Source of the DNA: Mycoplasma sp.
GTDB taxonomy: Bacteria > Bacillota_I > Bacilli_A > Mycoplasmatales > Metamycoplasmataceae
Direction of reading: 5' to 3'
Assembly (NCBI GenBank): GCA_024244685.1
Contig: JAAEOJ010000337.1
Coordinates: forward strand, 50,882 to 114,881
Length of the DNA stretch: 64,000 nt
This document shows positions 32,365-43,164 of this stretch, in pieces. The notes below the pieces were generated by a model, which did not search any database, was not told the DNA's origin, and saw only the letters and a list, made by a program, of their open reading frames with translations. A program made the translations under genes and the position numbers. Position 1 is the stretch's first letter, and each line of letters begins with the position of its first letter.

Positions 32365-32600
32365 CTATTTTTTAGGTGCCGCAGCTTTTTTAGTAGCTGT
32401 TGCTTTTTTAGGAGCCGCCGCTTTTTTAGGGGCTGCAGCTTTTTTAGTAGCTGTTGCTTTTTTAGGAGCAGTTGCTTTTTTAGGGGCTTCTACTTTTTTA
32501 GGTGCCTCTTCTTTTTTAGGTGCTGCCGCTTTTTTAGGAGCTTCTACTTTTTTAGGTGCTGCAGCTTTTTTAGGAGCAGTTGCTTTTTTAGGGGCTGATG
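32365..32600 (-). repeat. Tandem 18-base repeats coding the L27 tail
   Basis: Thirteen degenerate in-frame 18-base units (plus-strand core CTTTTTTAGG) encoding A-x-A-P-K-K. Unit number is likely to vary between strains by slippage. Confidence 0.9.
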
Positions 32601-32853
32601 CTTTTTCAGTATAAACTGAAGCATATTTTCTACCTCTAATTTTTTCGTATTTTACATATCCGTCTATCAACATAAATAATGTATCATCTCCACCCTTAGA
32701 AACATTTTTTCCAGGATGAATTTTTGTTCCACGTTGTCTGTAGATGATTGAACCAGCTTTAGCAAATTGACCATCAGCTAATTTAGCTCCAAGCCTTTTT
32801 GAACGAGAATCTCTACCATTATTTGATGATCCTCCACCAAGTTTATGTGCCAT
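32365..32853 (-). CDS. rpmA: Ribosomal protein L27 with long APKK-repeat tail
   Basis: 162 residues instead of the usual 85-95. Residues 1-84 are ordinary L27 starting [16 protein letters not shown], the end that reaches the peptidyl-transferase centre. They begin without the extra N-terminal peptide that the protease Prp removes in Firmicutes, and no prp gene lies between rplU and rpmA. Residues 85-162 are 13 copies of a six-residue repeat (consensus A-x-A-P-K-K), histone H1-like and very basic. Relatives in some mycoplasmas carry basic tails on ribosomal proteins. It follows rplU after 9 bases. Confidence 0.95.
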   Translation of the reverse strand: MAHKLGGGSSNNGRDSRSKRLGAKLADGQFAKAGSIIYRQRGTKIHPGKNVSKGGDDTLFMLIDGYVKYEKIRGRKYASVYTEKASAPKKATAPKKAAAPKKVEAPKKAAAPKKEEAPKKVEAPKKATAPKKATATKKAAAPKKAAAPKKATATKKAAAPKK

Positions 32854-32862
32854 TTATCTCAC

Positions 32863-33162
32863 CTACCCTTTCAGTCCAGTAATTTTTACACGAGTGTAAG
32901 GTTGTCTGTGACCGTATTTTCTTTTGTGTGTTGATTTTTGGTTATGTCTGTAAACTACGATTTTCTTTTGTTTACCTTGTTTTTCAACAACTCCCTCAAC
33001 AGAAGCTCCTGATACTAAAGGTTTTCCGATTTTATCTCCAAGAACTAAGACTTCTTTGAAAGTAATTTTTTTACCTTCTTCAATATCGACTTTTTCAATA
33101 TAGATAATATCATTTTCTTTAACGATGATTTGTTTACCACCGGTTTTTATGATTGCGAACAT
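32863..33162 (-). CDS. rplU: Ribosomal protein L21
   Basis: 99 residues, full length. Start MFAIIKTGGKQIIVKE and end RQPYTRVKITGLKG are typical. It is first in the rplU-rpmA operon, with a GGAG ribosome site and a leader of about 90 bases. Confidence 0.97.
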   Translation of the reverse strand: MFAIIKTGGKQIIVKENDIIYIEKVDIEEGKKITFKEVLVLGDKIGKPLVSGASVEGVVEKQGKQKKIVVYRHNQKSTHKRKYGHRQPYTRVKITGLKG

Positions 33163-33262
33163 TAATTGTTCTCCTTTTATATTTAAGACTCATCCTGATG
33201 GTGCTATGCTTGAATACCATTTTGGAATGGTTGTTATAAAACAACTTAATTAGTATATCATA
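33163..33262 (-). promoter_or_regulatory. rplU promoter and structured leader (possible L21 leader)
   Basis: On the minus strand a TATACT box (near 33258-33253) is followed by about 85 bases of leader with an ACCATT-CCAA-AATGGT hairpin and a second weaker stem before the ribosome site. The position and size fit an autoregulatory L21 leader, but I cannot confirm the conserved structure. Confidence 0.5.
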
Positions 33263-33270
33263 CAAACAAT

Positions 33271-33296
33271 AAAAAAGTTAACTAAAATTAGCTAAC
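33271..33296 (-). terminator. Terminator of the small peptide gene
   Basis: GTTAGCTAA / TTAGTTAAC hairpin (9 bp, one G-T) followed by six T on the minus strand, just after the stop. Confidence 0.85.
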
Positions 33297-33304
33297 TCTT
33301 GTTT

Positions 33305-33574
33305 TTAGAATGCTGTAAAGAAACTTGGACTAGATGAATGTGTTTTTTTAGTAGAAGAATGACTAGCTTTAATTTCTTTATTTGTGATAGTTTTAGAACC
33401 TCCAAAAGATACGGAACCTGTTTTATGTTTTACCACTTGATATATAGCTATTGCACTACCTACTAAAGTTTGAATTAGAAGTGCAGCTGTATTTAAAAGA
33501 GATAAAACTGCAAAACCACCATATGTTTCTGCTTTTTCTTCTTTAGTCATTTTTACGAACTTATTTTTTACCAT
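33305..33574 (-). CDS. Small peptide with double-glycine-like leader (candidate C39 exporter substrate)
   Basis: 89 residues. The N-terminus MVKNKFVKMTKEEKAETYGG has a Gly-Gly at residues 19-20, acidic Glu at 12-13 and hydrophobic Met9/Phe6 at positions -12/-15, in part like C39 leaders (positions -4 and -7 do not fit). Cleavage would release a 69-residue peptide with one hydrophobic segment (about 21-48, with GSAIAIYQVV) and a Ser/Thr/Lys-rich tail ending PSFFTAF. It has a strong GAGGAGG site and its own terminator, as an isolated, well-expressed gene. The bacteriocin-like role is inference; it could be just a small membrane protein. Confidence 0.7.
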   Translation of the reverse strand: MVKNKFVKMTKEEKAETYGGFAVLSLLNTAALLIQTLVGSAIAIYQVVKHKTGSVSFGGSKTITNKEIKASHSSTKKTHSSSPSFFTAF

Positions 33575-33610
33575 TTTTTCCTCCTCAAATCTTTTATATC
33601 TTTTTTAATA

Positions 33611-33640
33611 AAAAAAATAAAATATTCAACGATATTTTAT
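33611..33640 (-). terminator. Terminator of mtnN
   Basis: ATAAAATAT / ATATTTTAT hairpin with a T-run on the minus strand, overlapping the mtnN stop. Confidence 0.75.
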
Positions 33641-34278
33641 TTTTTTTCAATTAATTCTATTGTTTTCTCAAACGCTTTTTTTCCAGCTTTAACAATTCTA
33701 TTATTTATATTTTCTAATTTTGATGAATCTGAACCAATAATATCAGAAATGCATTTAATTACATATAATTTAATATTGTTGTTGTAACAAATTTGAGCAA
33801 TACCAGCTGTCTCCATATCAAAAATACCTACATCTAAATCACTTTGAATTTCCCTAACATCTTTATTATTTGATATAAATTTCATCCCTGTTGCTAAATT
33901 ATTTCCTTTTTGATCTTTTTCTCTTGGAATTGCATTTATATAAAATTCAACATCTCCAGGCACTTGTCCTCTTGGATATCATGGTGTTATTACATCATGA
34001 AAAAATATTTTTCTAGGATATACTAAATCATATAAATTAGACTTTTCATCCGACCCTACAGCTCCATAATTGTATATTTCTTTTACATTAAAAGAAGAAA
34101 TCATTTCTTGAGTACAAGCGGCAGACTTTACAACTCCAATACCAGAATGTGCAACTACAATTTTTTTATCATTTAATTTATATAATACAAATTCAAAGCC
34201 ATTTTTATTAATTCTTTCTAACTCTTGTCATCTTATTTTATTTATTTCGTGCTTATCAGCTATTATTATTCCAATCAT
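33637..34278 (-). CDS. mtnN: 5'-methylthioadenosine/S-adenosylhomocysteine nucleosidase family
   Basis: 213-residue nucleoside-phosphorylase-fold enzyme that splits MTA/SAH, recycling the by-products of SAM use. Seen: VAHSGIGVVKSAAC, the YNYGAVGS strand, and the substrate-site FDMETAGIAQICY followed by CISDIIGSD with the catalytic Asp. It starts two bases after the nadD stop. Exact substrate among MTA, SAH or other nucleosides is not certain. Confidence 0.88.
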
Positions 34279-34279
34279 A

Positions 34280-35353
34280 TTACTCCTTTACTTTTGTTAG
34301 TTTGTATTTTTTATTAACTTCATTTACATAATGTTTTTGTCTTTCTTCTGAAACTAAATCAAAACATTTATCAAGATCTTTATAAGCTAATTCTCTATGT
34401 TTATTTATGCCTTTATATTTTCTTCCTTCGCATAGTTTATCCGCAATATAAACTATCTTATCTAATTTTGTTAGTTTATTTTTTTCAAAACTATCTGCTG
34501 TAGTATGTCTAAAAACAGCTTGTATTATTTCTTTGTCTTTAAGTTTATAAACTTCTTGTAATCATAATGCTCCTGTTCATTGGTGCAATATATTTGAAGG
34601 CGCATCTTTAGCTTCGAAACCATATTTAAGTAAAAATAATCTTTGTTTTTCTTCTTCTCATTCTTTGGTTATATCATGCATAAATCCGGCAGTTCAAGCT
34701 CTTTTAGGATCATATTCATGTTTTTTAGCTAATTCTGCAGCCATATAACCAGTAGATTGAGAGTGTTTGTGTCTTTTTATTGATAGTATATTTTTATTTA
34801 TATCTTTTAAAAATAATTGTTTTTCAGAAATATATTCATGAACACTTTTTTCCAAATGTTTAAATTGACCTTTTCTAATATCTGAAGAAGATTCTGGTCA
34901 AATATAATTATTTAATATTTTACAATTGAATTTTTTTATATTCACTTTAGAATATTCATTGTTTCTTTTGAAAATTGTTATTTTAGATAATTTAGATATT
35001 TCTTTAATATCTTTTCATTTATTTAATTTATTAACATTATCAGAACCAATTATAAGAAAAATCTCGTCATTAGGAAATTTTTGTTTAAAATATCTAACTG
35101 TATCAATCGTAAATGAAGTACACTTTCTATTAATTTCAAATAAAGATATTTCTGATTTTGGAGGTAAAACTTTTTTTATCATTTCAACTCTATTTTCATC
35201 ATTAATATATTTATTTTTTAATTTAAATGGCGATTTAAAAGTTGGAACAATAAATAATTTATCTAATTCTAATTCTTCAATTGCTACCTTAATTATATTA
35301 ATGTGACCTTTATGTATTGGGTTAAAAGAACCACCAAAAACTCCTATTTTCAT
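34280..35353 (-). CDS. nadD: NadD fused to YqeK-like HD domain
   Basis: 357 residues. Residues 1-190 are nicotinate-nucleotide adenylyltransferase (GVFGGSFNPIHKGH, LIIGSDNV, SSSDIRKG). The rest is an HD hydrolase like YqeK (KRHKHSQSTGYMAAELA, AGFMHDITKEW), which in Firmicutes is a separate gene right after nadD and hydrolyses Ap4A. The fusion is known in mycoplasmas. Several TGA codons are Trp, including one at 35015 that otherwise ends the frame. Its ribosome-site-containing end runs into mtnN. Confidence 0.95.
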
Positions 35354-35365
35354 GTATTAATTATA
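35354..35365 (-). promoter_or_regulatory. Leaderless-type promoter of nadD
   Basis: TATAAT (35365-35360, minus strand) exactly six bases before the ATG; the region upstream of it is the arm of the parE hairpin. Confidence 0.75.
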
Positions 35366-35390
35366 AAGTAAAATAAGCATTTTAAAATGC

Positions 35391-35402
<12 letters not shown>
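35365..35402 (-). terminator. Long perfect hairpin at parE end
   Basis: Inverted repeat of about 17 bp (AAAGTAAAATAAGCATT / AATGCTTATTTTACTTT) that covers the parE stop and the nadD -35 region. The T-run is poor, so termination may be partial. Confidence 0.6.
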
Positions 35403-37343
<1,941 letters not shown>

Positions 37344-37344
37344 T

Positions 37345-37356
37345 TATAATTAATAA
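37345..37356 (+). promoter_or_regulatory. Leaderless-type promoter of plsY
   Basis: TATAAT at 37345-37350 exactly six bases before the ATG; it is back to back with the parE promoter. Confidence 0.75.
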
Positions 37357-38079
37357 ATGATATTAACAATAATAGGTTTTAACTTAATAGCAATATTAAT
37401 TAGTTATCTTATAGGATCAATCAATTCTTCAATTATTTATTCTGAAATTTTTTTAAAAAAAAATGTTAGAAGTGTAGGTTCAGGTAATGCAGGAGCAACA
37501 AATATATCTAGAATGGCTGGTTTTGGTACTGGTGCATTAATATGATTTTTTGATTGATTTAAAGTAGTTGTTGCAATTTTAATTTTTTATTTTATAAGAG
37601 AAGCTAATTTATTTGGTTTTAAGTATGTATTAATTCAATTAACTGGTTTGGCTGCTGTATGTGGGCATATTTGACCTATATTCTTTAAATTTAAAGGTGG
37701 TAAAGGTGTATCTTCAATGTTTGGTATGTTACTCGCTTTTAATTGAATAATAGGTTTAATTATTGTTGGTTTATTTTGAATATGTATTTATCTTTTTGAT
37801 AAAGTATCAGTATCTTCAATAATCACTTTAATTGTTGGTGGATCTTTAACTTTTGTTCCTTGGTTTATTTATAATTTTAATTATATGATGTTAATTGAAT
37901 GCAAAGAATTAAAAATAACTAATGATTGATTAATGGGTGTTGTAAGTATTGTTACTATAGGAATAATTACATTTAAACATTTAAATAATATTAAAAAAAT
38001 AATTTCTAAAGAAGAATCTTCATTTAGAGAAGGTACATTAAAAAGAAAAGCTGGTTGCAAACTTTTTAAAAGAAAGTAA
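37357..38079 (+). CDS. plsY: Acyl-phosphate:glycerol-3-phosphate acyltransferase PlsY
   Basis: Integral-membrane enzyme for the first acylation in phospholipid synthesis; 240 residues, five to seven hydrophobic segments. The three conserved loops are GSINSSIIYSEI..VGSGNAGATNISR, CGHIWPIFFKFKGGKGVSS and ITFKHLNNIKKI. Ten TGA codons are Trp. Together with plsC elsewhere in the window it yields phosphatidic acid. Confidence 0.95.
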
Positions 38080-38087
38080 TTTTTTTA

Positions 38088-38107
38088 ATAAAAAAAACAC
38101 CCTTACG
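38088..38107 (-). terminator. Terminator of tRNA-Ile
   Basis: CATCC-GTAA-GGGTG hairpin followed by eight T on the minus strand, eight bases after the tRNA CCA. Confidence 0.8.
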
Positions 38108-38114
38108 GATGAAA

Positions 38115-38191
38115 TGGTGCGAACGAATGGATTTGAACCATCGACCTCACGATTATCAGTCGTGTGCTCTAACCAACTGAGCTACGCTCGC
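38115..38191 (-). tRNA. tRNA-Ile (anticodon GAT)
   Basis: 77-base cloverleaf. Acceptor GCGAGCG pairs with CGTTCGC (one G-T), the D arm has AGCTCAGTTGGTTAGAGC, the anticodon stem-loop is CACGA-CTGATAA-TCGTG with anticodon GAT, and the T arm has GGTTCAAATCC. The discriminator is A and the CCA end is encoded. Confidence 0.97.
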
Positions 38192-38241
38192 AAATATGTT
38201 TGCTTAAATATAATATCATAAATTCAAGCAAATTTTTCAAT

Positions 38242-38267
38242 AAAAAAACCAATACATATTGGTTTTA
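38242..38267 (-). terminator. Terminator of rplM-rpsI operon
   Basis: AAAACCAATA / TATTGGTTTT hairpin with T-run on the minus strand, downstream of the rpsI stop. Confidence 0.88.
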
Positions 38268-38273
38268 AAGTAA

Positions 38274-38669
38274 TTAACGTTTTGAGAATTGTCTTGCTCT
38301 ACGAGCTTTTCTAAGACCAGGTTTTTTACGTTCTTTAACACGAGCATCTCTTGTAAGAAGCCCTCCTTTTTTAAGGATTGGTCTATAATCTTCTGTTGCA
38401 TTAATTAAAGCTCTTGCAATCCCTAACCTTATAGCTGAGGCTTGTCCTGAAAGGCCACCACCTTTAACATTAACTTTAATATCAAAAGTACCTTTTGTTT
38501 TTGTAGTTACTAAAGCTTGTTCAGCTTCTTGCAATAGAATTGTTGACATAAGATAATCTAGTGATTTTCTATTATTAATTATAAAATCACCTTTACCTGG
38601 TTTAATAATAACTCTTGCTGTTGAAGATTTTCGTCTTCCTAAACCTCTATATTGTAATTTTTCTGCCAT
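38274..38669 (-). CDS. rpsI: Ribosomal protein S9
   Basis: 131-residue small-subunit protein; the C-terminal tail KPGLRKARRARQFSKR reaches the P-site tRNA. GRRKSSTARV at the start is typical. ATG overlaps the rplM stop (TAATG), so the two are coupled. Confidence 0.98.
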   Translation of the reverse strand: MAEKLQYRGLGRRKSSTARVIIKPGKGDFIINNRKSLDYLMSTILLQEAEQALVTTKTKGTFDIKVNVKGGGLSGQASAIRLGIARALINATEDYRPILKKGGLLTRDARVKERKKPGLRKARRARQFSKR

Positions 38670-39103
38670 TATTTAACCTCCAATTTCTTTGGTTTTTGAG
38701 CATCTTGTTTATGCTCTGGACCTGCATAAACAAATAAGTTTCTTCTTTGTTTATCACCTAATTTTGTATGAGGTATCATTCCTTTTATAGCTTTTTCAAC
38801 AATTGCAGTAGGCTTTCTTTTACGCAATTCTGCTGCGTTTATTGATTTTAAACCACCTGGGTACATTGAGTGTGAGTAATACATTTTATTTTCTTCTTTG
38901 TTTGCTGTAAGAACAACTTTTTCAGCATTAACAACAATAATGTAATCTCCACAATCAACATTAGGTGTAAAGTCAGCTTTATTTTTACCACGTAAATATG
39001 TAGCTGCAAGAACAGCCAATCTACCAAGTGTTTGACCTTCAGCATCAATAACAAATCAGTTTTTATTAACTTCTTTATGTTTAATGATTGTAGTTTGTCT
39101 CAT
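38669..39103 (-). CDS. rplM: Ribosomal protein L13
   Basis: 144 residues; start [30 protein letters not shown] with a TGA Trp, then [27 protein letters not shown]. First gene of the L13-S9 operon, with AAGGAGA ribosome site. Confidence 0.98.
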
Positions 39104-39165
39104 TTTTTCTCCTTATATTTAATTATAGCCAACTCTGCTATTAAGTAATACGCTTATTTATTATA
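39104..39165 (-). promoter_or_regulatory. rplM promoter and short leader
   Basis: Minus-strand TATAAT (rc at about 39164-39159) with a leader of about 50 bases containing an ATAGC / GCTAT hairpin before the ribosome site. It may be an L13-type autoregulatory leader; a second TATAAT lies inside the leader. Not conclusive. Confidence 0.5.
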
Positions 39166-39215
39166 GCAAAATAAAAAAAGATATACCATAAATTTATAGT
39201 ATTTAATATTTTATT

Positions 39216-39881
39216 TTAAGCTTTTATTCTACTTAATATAAAAATACTTGCTGTCTCAGAACGTAAAATTCTTGTTCCTAATGAAATATCTTGGCAACCA
39301 AATTCTTTAGCGATTGAAATTTCTTCTTCTGTAAATCCGCCTTCTGGTCCAATAAAAAATATTGAATTAGTAGGAAACTCAATAGGTACTTTTGACTTAT
39401 TTTTTTCATGAGAGATATATTTATTATCTACATCGATTTTTAATGCATCATTAAAGTTTATTGGTTTTGAAACAATCATTTTTACATTCCTAAAAGATTG
39501 TTCTGATGCATTTTTAGATATTTGGTTTCAACGAATTATTTTCTTTGAAAAATCATTATTCTTTTTAATAACTCTTTTAGTTAATATTGGTATTAATTCA
39601 GTTGCTCCAAGTTCAGCGGCTTTTTGAATTAACCATTCAAATCTTTTTATATTTATTAATGCAGCAGCAATTATAACTCTACCATTATGTTCATGAGATT
39701 CATTAAGCGGCTCTAAAATCCTTGCTAATTTATCTTCTAGTTTACATATATAAAATTTACCCTCAAAAATACAGATAAATTTTTCTTTTTCTGATCTTAT
39801 TACCTTTATGTGTTTTAATACTTCATCACTTAATTCGAAGAAGTTATCATCTATTTTATTTGTTACAAAAAATCTAAACAT
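39216..39881 (-). CDS. rsmE: 16S rRNA (uracil-1498-N3)-methyltransferase RsmE
   Basis: 221-residue SPOUT methyltransferase. The N-terminal PUA-like domain begins MFRFFVTNKIDDNFFEL; the knot has FFIGPEGGFTEEE and LGTRILRSETAS. One TGA is Trp. A promoter of the six-base type precedes it. Confidence 0.95.
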
Positions 39882-39893
39882 AAAATAATTATA
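39882..39893 (-). promoter_or_regulatory. Leaderless-type promoter of rsmE
   Basis: TATAAT (39893-39888, minus strand) exactly six bases before the ATG. Confidence 0.75.
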
Positions 39894-39918
39894 AAGAAAA
39901 AAGTAGAGATTCTACTTT
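39894..39918 (-). terminator. Terminator of the ecf operon
   Basis: AAAGTAGA / TCTACTTT hairpin with a T-rich run on the minus strand, at the ecfT stop. Confidence 0.85.
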
Positions 39919-40763
39919 CATCAAAGAGGTAAACTTATAACATCTGCATAAATATAAGAAATAAATACAATAAAAACAGAAATAAATGTAAATACAAATA
40001 CATCAAATATTTTAATAGAATAATCTCTATATCTATTTCTTTTTGCATATGGATCATATCCACGTGTTTCCATAGCATTTCCTAAGTCTTCAGCTTTAGA
40101 AAATGAAGTAACAAATAAAGGAATAATAAGTGTTACTGTCGATTTTACTTTTGCTCTGATTCCACCATTTTTAAAATCAACACCACGAGAAGCTTGAGCC
40201 TTCATAATACGTTGAGCCTCTTCTAATAACGTAGGTATAAATCTTAGTGCTATTGATATTATCATAGCTACAATATGAACTGGGAATCTTACTAATTTAA
40301 GTGGTGACATAACATCTTCTATACCTTTTGTTAAGTCGGTTGGCTTTGTTGTTGAAGTTAAAATAGTTGTTATTATAATCATCAAATAAACTCTAACACC
40401 AATTATGGCTGTTTTATCAACAGCAACATCAGAAATATTTATTTTATTATTTCAAAGAGATACATTGCTAAATCAACCTAATTCTGGTGTGGTTTTATTT
40501 ATCTTAATAATAAAAATATTAATTATAAATAAAAAAGCACAAATAAATATTACTGGTTTTAACATAGAAATTAATTTTCTTATCTTTAGTCTTGCAAATA
40601 AATATGAAATAAGAATAGGTGTAAATAATAATGCATATGTTAAATAACTTTTAGATAAAAAGACCAAAACAATTAAAGAAATGTTAGCAAATATCTTAAC
40701 CCTTGGGTCAAGTCTGTGAATTATTGAATTATCTTCTATATATTGACCGACAGTCATTTCCAT
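39912..40763 (-). CDS. ecfT: ECF transporter transmembrane protein EcfT
   Basis: 283-residue T component that couples the two ATPases to exchangeable vitamin-binding S components. About six hydrophobic segments; the coupling helices carry the family's Ala-Arg-Gly signatures, seen here as QASRGVD and AMETRGYDPY. Several TGA codons are Trp, including two just before the stop. It is the last gene of ecfA1-ecfA2-ecfT. No S component gene is in the window. Confidence 0.93.
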
Positions 40764-40773
40764 AACTACCTCC

Positions 40774-41757
40774 TTATTTTAATTTTTCATTAATAGCTTC
40801 TGCTAATGTTTTTATTGAAGTAACTTTTGGTAATTTAATACCTTTATCTTCTAATTTTTTTGCAAATTCTAAAATTTTAGGTGGTTCTAAATTATTTTGT
40901 TTTAATAAATTAATATCTTTTAATATTTCATAAGTATCACCTATTTTAATTAATTTACCTTTAGAAAACATAAATGTTATTTTAGTTCTTTCTAAAGCGT
41001 CATCTAAGTTATGTGTAACAATAACAATAGTTTTACCTTTTTTATTTAAATCAGTAAATATATCTAATATTTCTTTTGACCCTTGAGGGTCTAATCCTGC
41101 TGTTGGTTCATCAAAAACTAACATATCTGGTTCCATAGCTAAAATTCCAGCTAAAGCAACCCTTCTTTTTTGACCACCAGATAATTCGAATGGAGATTTA
41201 TCTAAAAAAGATTTTGGCATTCCTACTAGTTCTAAATATTTTTTAGCTTTTTTTCTAGAGTGTTCTATTGAGTCACCCATAGTTAAAGGACCAAACATAA
41301 TATCTTTTTCTATTGTATCCTCAAATAATTGATATTCAGCAAATTGAAATACAACACCAATTTTCTTACGTATTTGTTTAATATTTTTAATTTTCTTTTT
41401 TGAATTACGTATATTTTTTTCAATAAATAAAATTTCACTATCTTTTTCAGTATCTTTGATTAATTCTCTAATAATTATTTTTTTAGAATCTTTTTTTGCT
41501 TTATTCAATTTTTTGTTTAAACGAATAATTTGCTTCTCTTTAGAATTAATTTTATATTTCATTATTAATTCTCCAGAAGTTGGTCTTAAAAGGGCATTTA
41601 AATGCTCTATATAAGTTGTTTTACCTGAACCAGTATGACCTATTATAGAAATAGCTTGACCTTGTTTAATTTCAGAATCAACATTTTGAATAGCATTAAA
41701 TTGTTGGGGTGTTCCTCTACCAAATGTATGAGATATATTCTTTGTTTTTATTTGCAT
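40774..41757 (-). CDS. ecfA2: ECF transporter ATPase EcfA2
   Basis: 327 residues with Walker A GHTGSGKTT, signature LSGGQKRR, Walker B MLVFDEPTAGLDP and H-loop VTHN. A Lys-rich, probably coiled-coil insert of about 70 residues lies between Walker A and the Q-loop (KKLNKAKKDSKKII...), which explains the extra length; similar inserts are found in other mollicute EcfA2 proteins. It overlaps ecfA1 by 10 bases. Confidence 0.95.
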   Translation of the reverse strand: MQIKTKNISHTFGRGTPQQFNAIQNVDSEIKQGQAISIIGHTGSGKTTYIEHLNALLRPTSGELIMKYKINSKEKQIIRLNKKLNKAKKDSKKIIIRELIKDTEKDSEILFIEKNIRNSKKKIKNIKQIRKKIGVVFQFAEYQLFEDTIEKDIMFGPLTMGDSIEHSRKKAKKYLELVGMPKSFLDKSPFELSGGQKRRVALAGILAMEPDMLVFDEPTAGLDPQGSKEILDIFTDLNKKGKTIVIVTHNLDDALERTKITFMFSKGKLIKIGDTYEILKDINLLKQNNLEPPKILEFAKKLEDKGIKLPKVTSIKTLAEAINEKLK

Positions 41758-42545
41758 AAATCACCTACCAATTTTTTTTCATCATAAGTTGCTTCAACCT
41801 TATTAATTTTTGATGATAACTTATAAATAAATGGAGCGTCTATTTTTGCTTCGTTTACAATTTCTTTGTTTTTAAGAATCTCTGCTGGAGCTCCTGAAGC
41901 TATTAATTGACCTTGTGAAAAAACTAAAATCTTATCAGCTAAAATAGCTTCATCCATATCATGAGTTATTGATATTAATGTTTTTTTTCTACTTTGTTGT
42001 ATTTCTTTAATAATTGAAATGACTTCTTTTTTACCTTTAGGGTCTAGCATAGAAGTTACCTCATCAAAAATAATAACTTTTGGATCTAAAGCTAAAGTAG
42101 AAGCGATTGCAACTCTTTGTTTTTGTCCACCAGAAAGGTTTTGAGGAGCACGATCTAAATATTCTCTCATTCCAACACGAGCTGAAAGTTCTTGTATTAT
42201 TTTTTTCATTTGAGGTCTAGTAAGCATTTTATTTTCTAAACCAAAAGCAATATCATCCTCAACAGTTGTACCTATAAATTGATTATCAGGATTTTGAAAA
42301 ACAATACCTATGTATTTTCTAATTTCTTTTAAATTTTCTTTAGCGATTCTAATTCCATTAATTTCAATAAAACCATCATTAGGCTTATATAAACCAACTA
42401 ATAATTTAGAAAGAGTTGATTTTCCAGAACCATTATGTCCTAAAATAGCGATATATTCACCTTCTTTAATTTCAAAAGACACTTTATTTAAAGCGTTAGT
42501 TTTATTACCAAAATATTTAAATGTTAAATCTTTAACTTTTATCAT
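41748..42545 (-). CDS. ecfA1: ECF transporter ATPase EcfA1
   Basis: 265 residues: Walker A GHNGSGKST, Q-loop VFQNPDNQF, signature LSGGQKQR, Walker B VIIFDEVTSMLDP, H-loop ITHD. With EcfA2 and EcfT it forms the energising module for uptake of vitamins and similar compounds, which a mollicute must import. Confidence 0.96.
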   Translation of the reverse strand: MIKVKDLTFKYFGNKTNALNKVSFEIKEGEYIAILGHNGSGKSTLSKLLVGLYKPNDGFIEINGIRIAKENLKEIRKYIGIVFQNPDNQFIGTTVEDDIAFGLENKMLTRPQMKKIIQELSARVGMREYLDRAPQNLSGGQKQRVAIASTLALDPKVIIFDEVTSMLDPKGKKEVISIIKEIQQSRKKTLISITHDMDEAILADKILVFSQGQLIASGAPAEILKNKEIVNEAKIDAPFIYKLSSKINKVEATYDEKKLVGDLCK

Positions 42546-42557
42546 ATATAAATTGTA
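42546..42557 (-). promoter_or_regulatory. Leaderless-type promoter of ecf operon
   Basis: TACAAT (42557-42552, minus strand) exactly six bases before the ecfA1 ATG. Confidence 0.65.
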
Positions 42558-42560
42558 TAT

Positions 42561-42586
42561 AAAAAAATGACTTTTAGGTCATTTAC
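42561..42586 (-). terminator. Terminator of hpt
   Basis: AAATGAC / GTCATTT hairpin followed by a T-run on the minus strand. Confidence 0.82.
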
Positions 42587-42589
42587 TTT

Positions 42590-43141
42590 TTAAACTTCAT
42601 CAATTTTATTTTTATCAAAAATACCTATATATGGTATATTACGCATTTTTTCTTTTACGTCTAATCCATAACCAACTAAAAAGGCATCAGGAACTTTAAG
42701 TCCTACTTTATCCGCGTGAAGCTTTACAGCTCTACCCGAAGGTTTATCCATTAATGTAAGAATCTTTAAACTTTTAGGATTTCTTTTTTCTAATTGTTCT
42801 TTAACTTTTTTTAGCGTTATACCTGAATCTATAATATCTTCTGCTATTAAAATATCTTTTCCTTCAATATCTCTTTTCAGGTCCATAACAACTTTAACAT
42901 TACCAGATGAATTTACTCCACCATCATAAGTAGAAACAGTCATAAAGTCAATTGACATATCGACAGTAACATCCATCATTAGTCTAGATAAAAAAGGAAT
43001 AGAACCTTTCAAAAGACCTATTATTACAAGTTCATCTGTATCTTTATATTGTTCATTAACTCAATCTGCTAATTCCTTAATTTTAGATTCTACTTCTTCA
43101 CGAGTATATAAAACCTTTTCTATTCTTGGATCTTTTTTCAT
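42590..43141 (-). CDS. hpt: Hypoxanthine phosphoribosyltransferase
   Basis: Purine-salvage enzyme making IMP or GMP from base and PRPP; 183 residues. GLLKGSIPFLSRL and the PRPP site ILIAEDIIDSGITL are typical. A TGA in the first third is Trp, so the start is ATG 43141 (MKKDPRIEKVLYTREEV). It lies 23 bases after greA and probably shares its transcript. Confidence 0.96.
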
Positions 43142-43164
43142 TTTTTGTAAATCTCCTTAATAAT

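Noticed and set aside
32365..32600. Short regular repeats that might be a CRISPR array
   Set aside because: The 18-base units have no spacers, stay in frame and encode APKK repeats continuous with L27; no cas genes are present.
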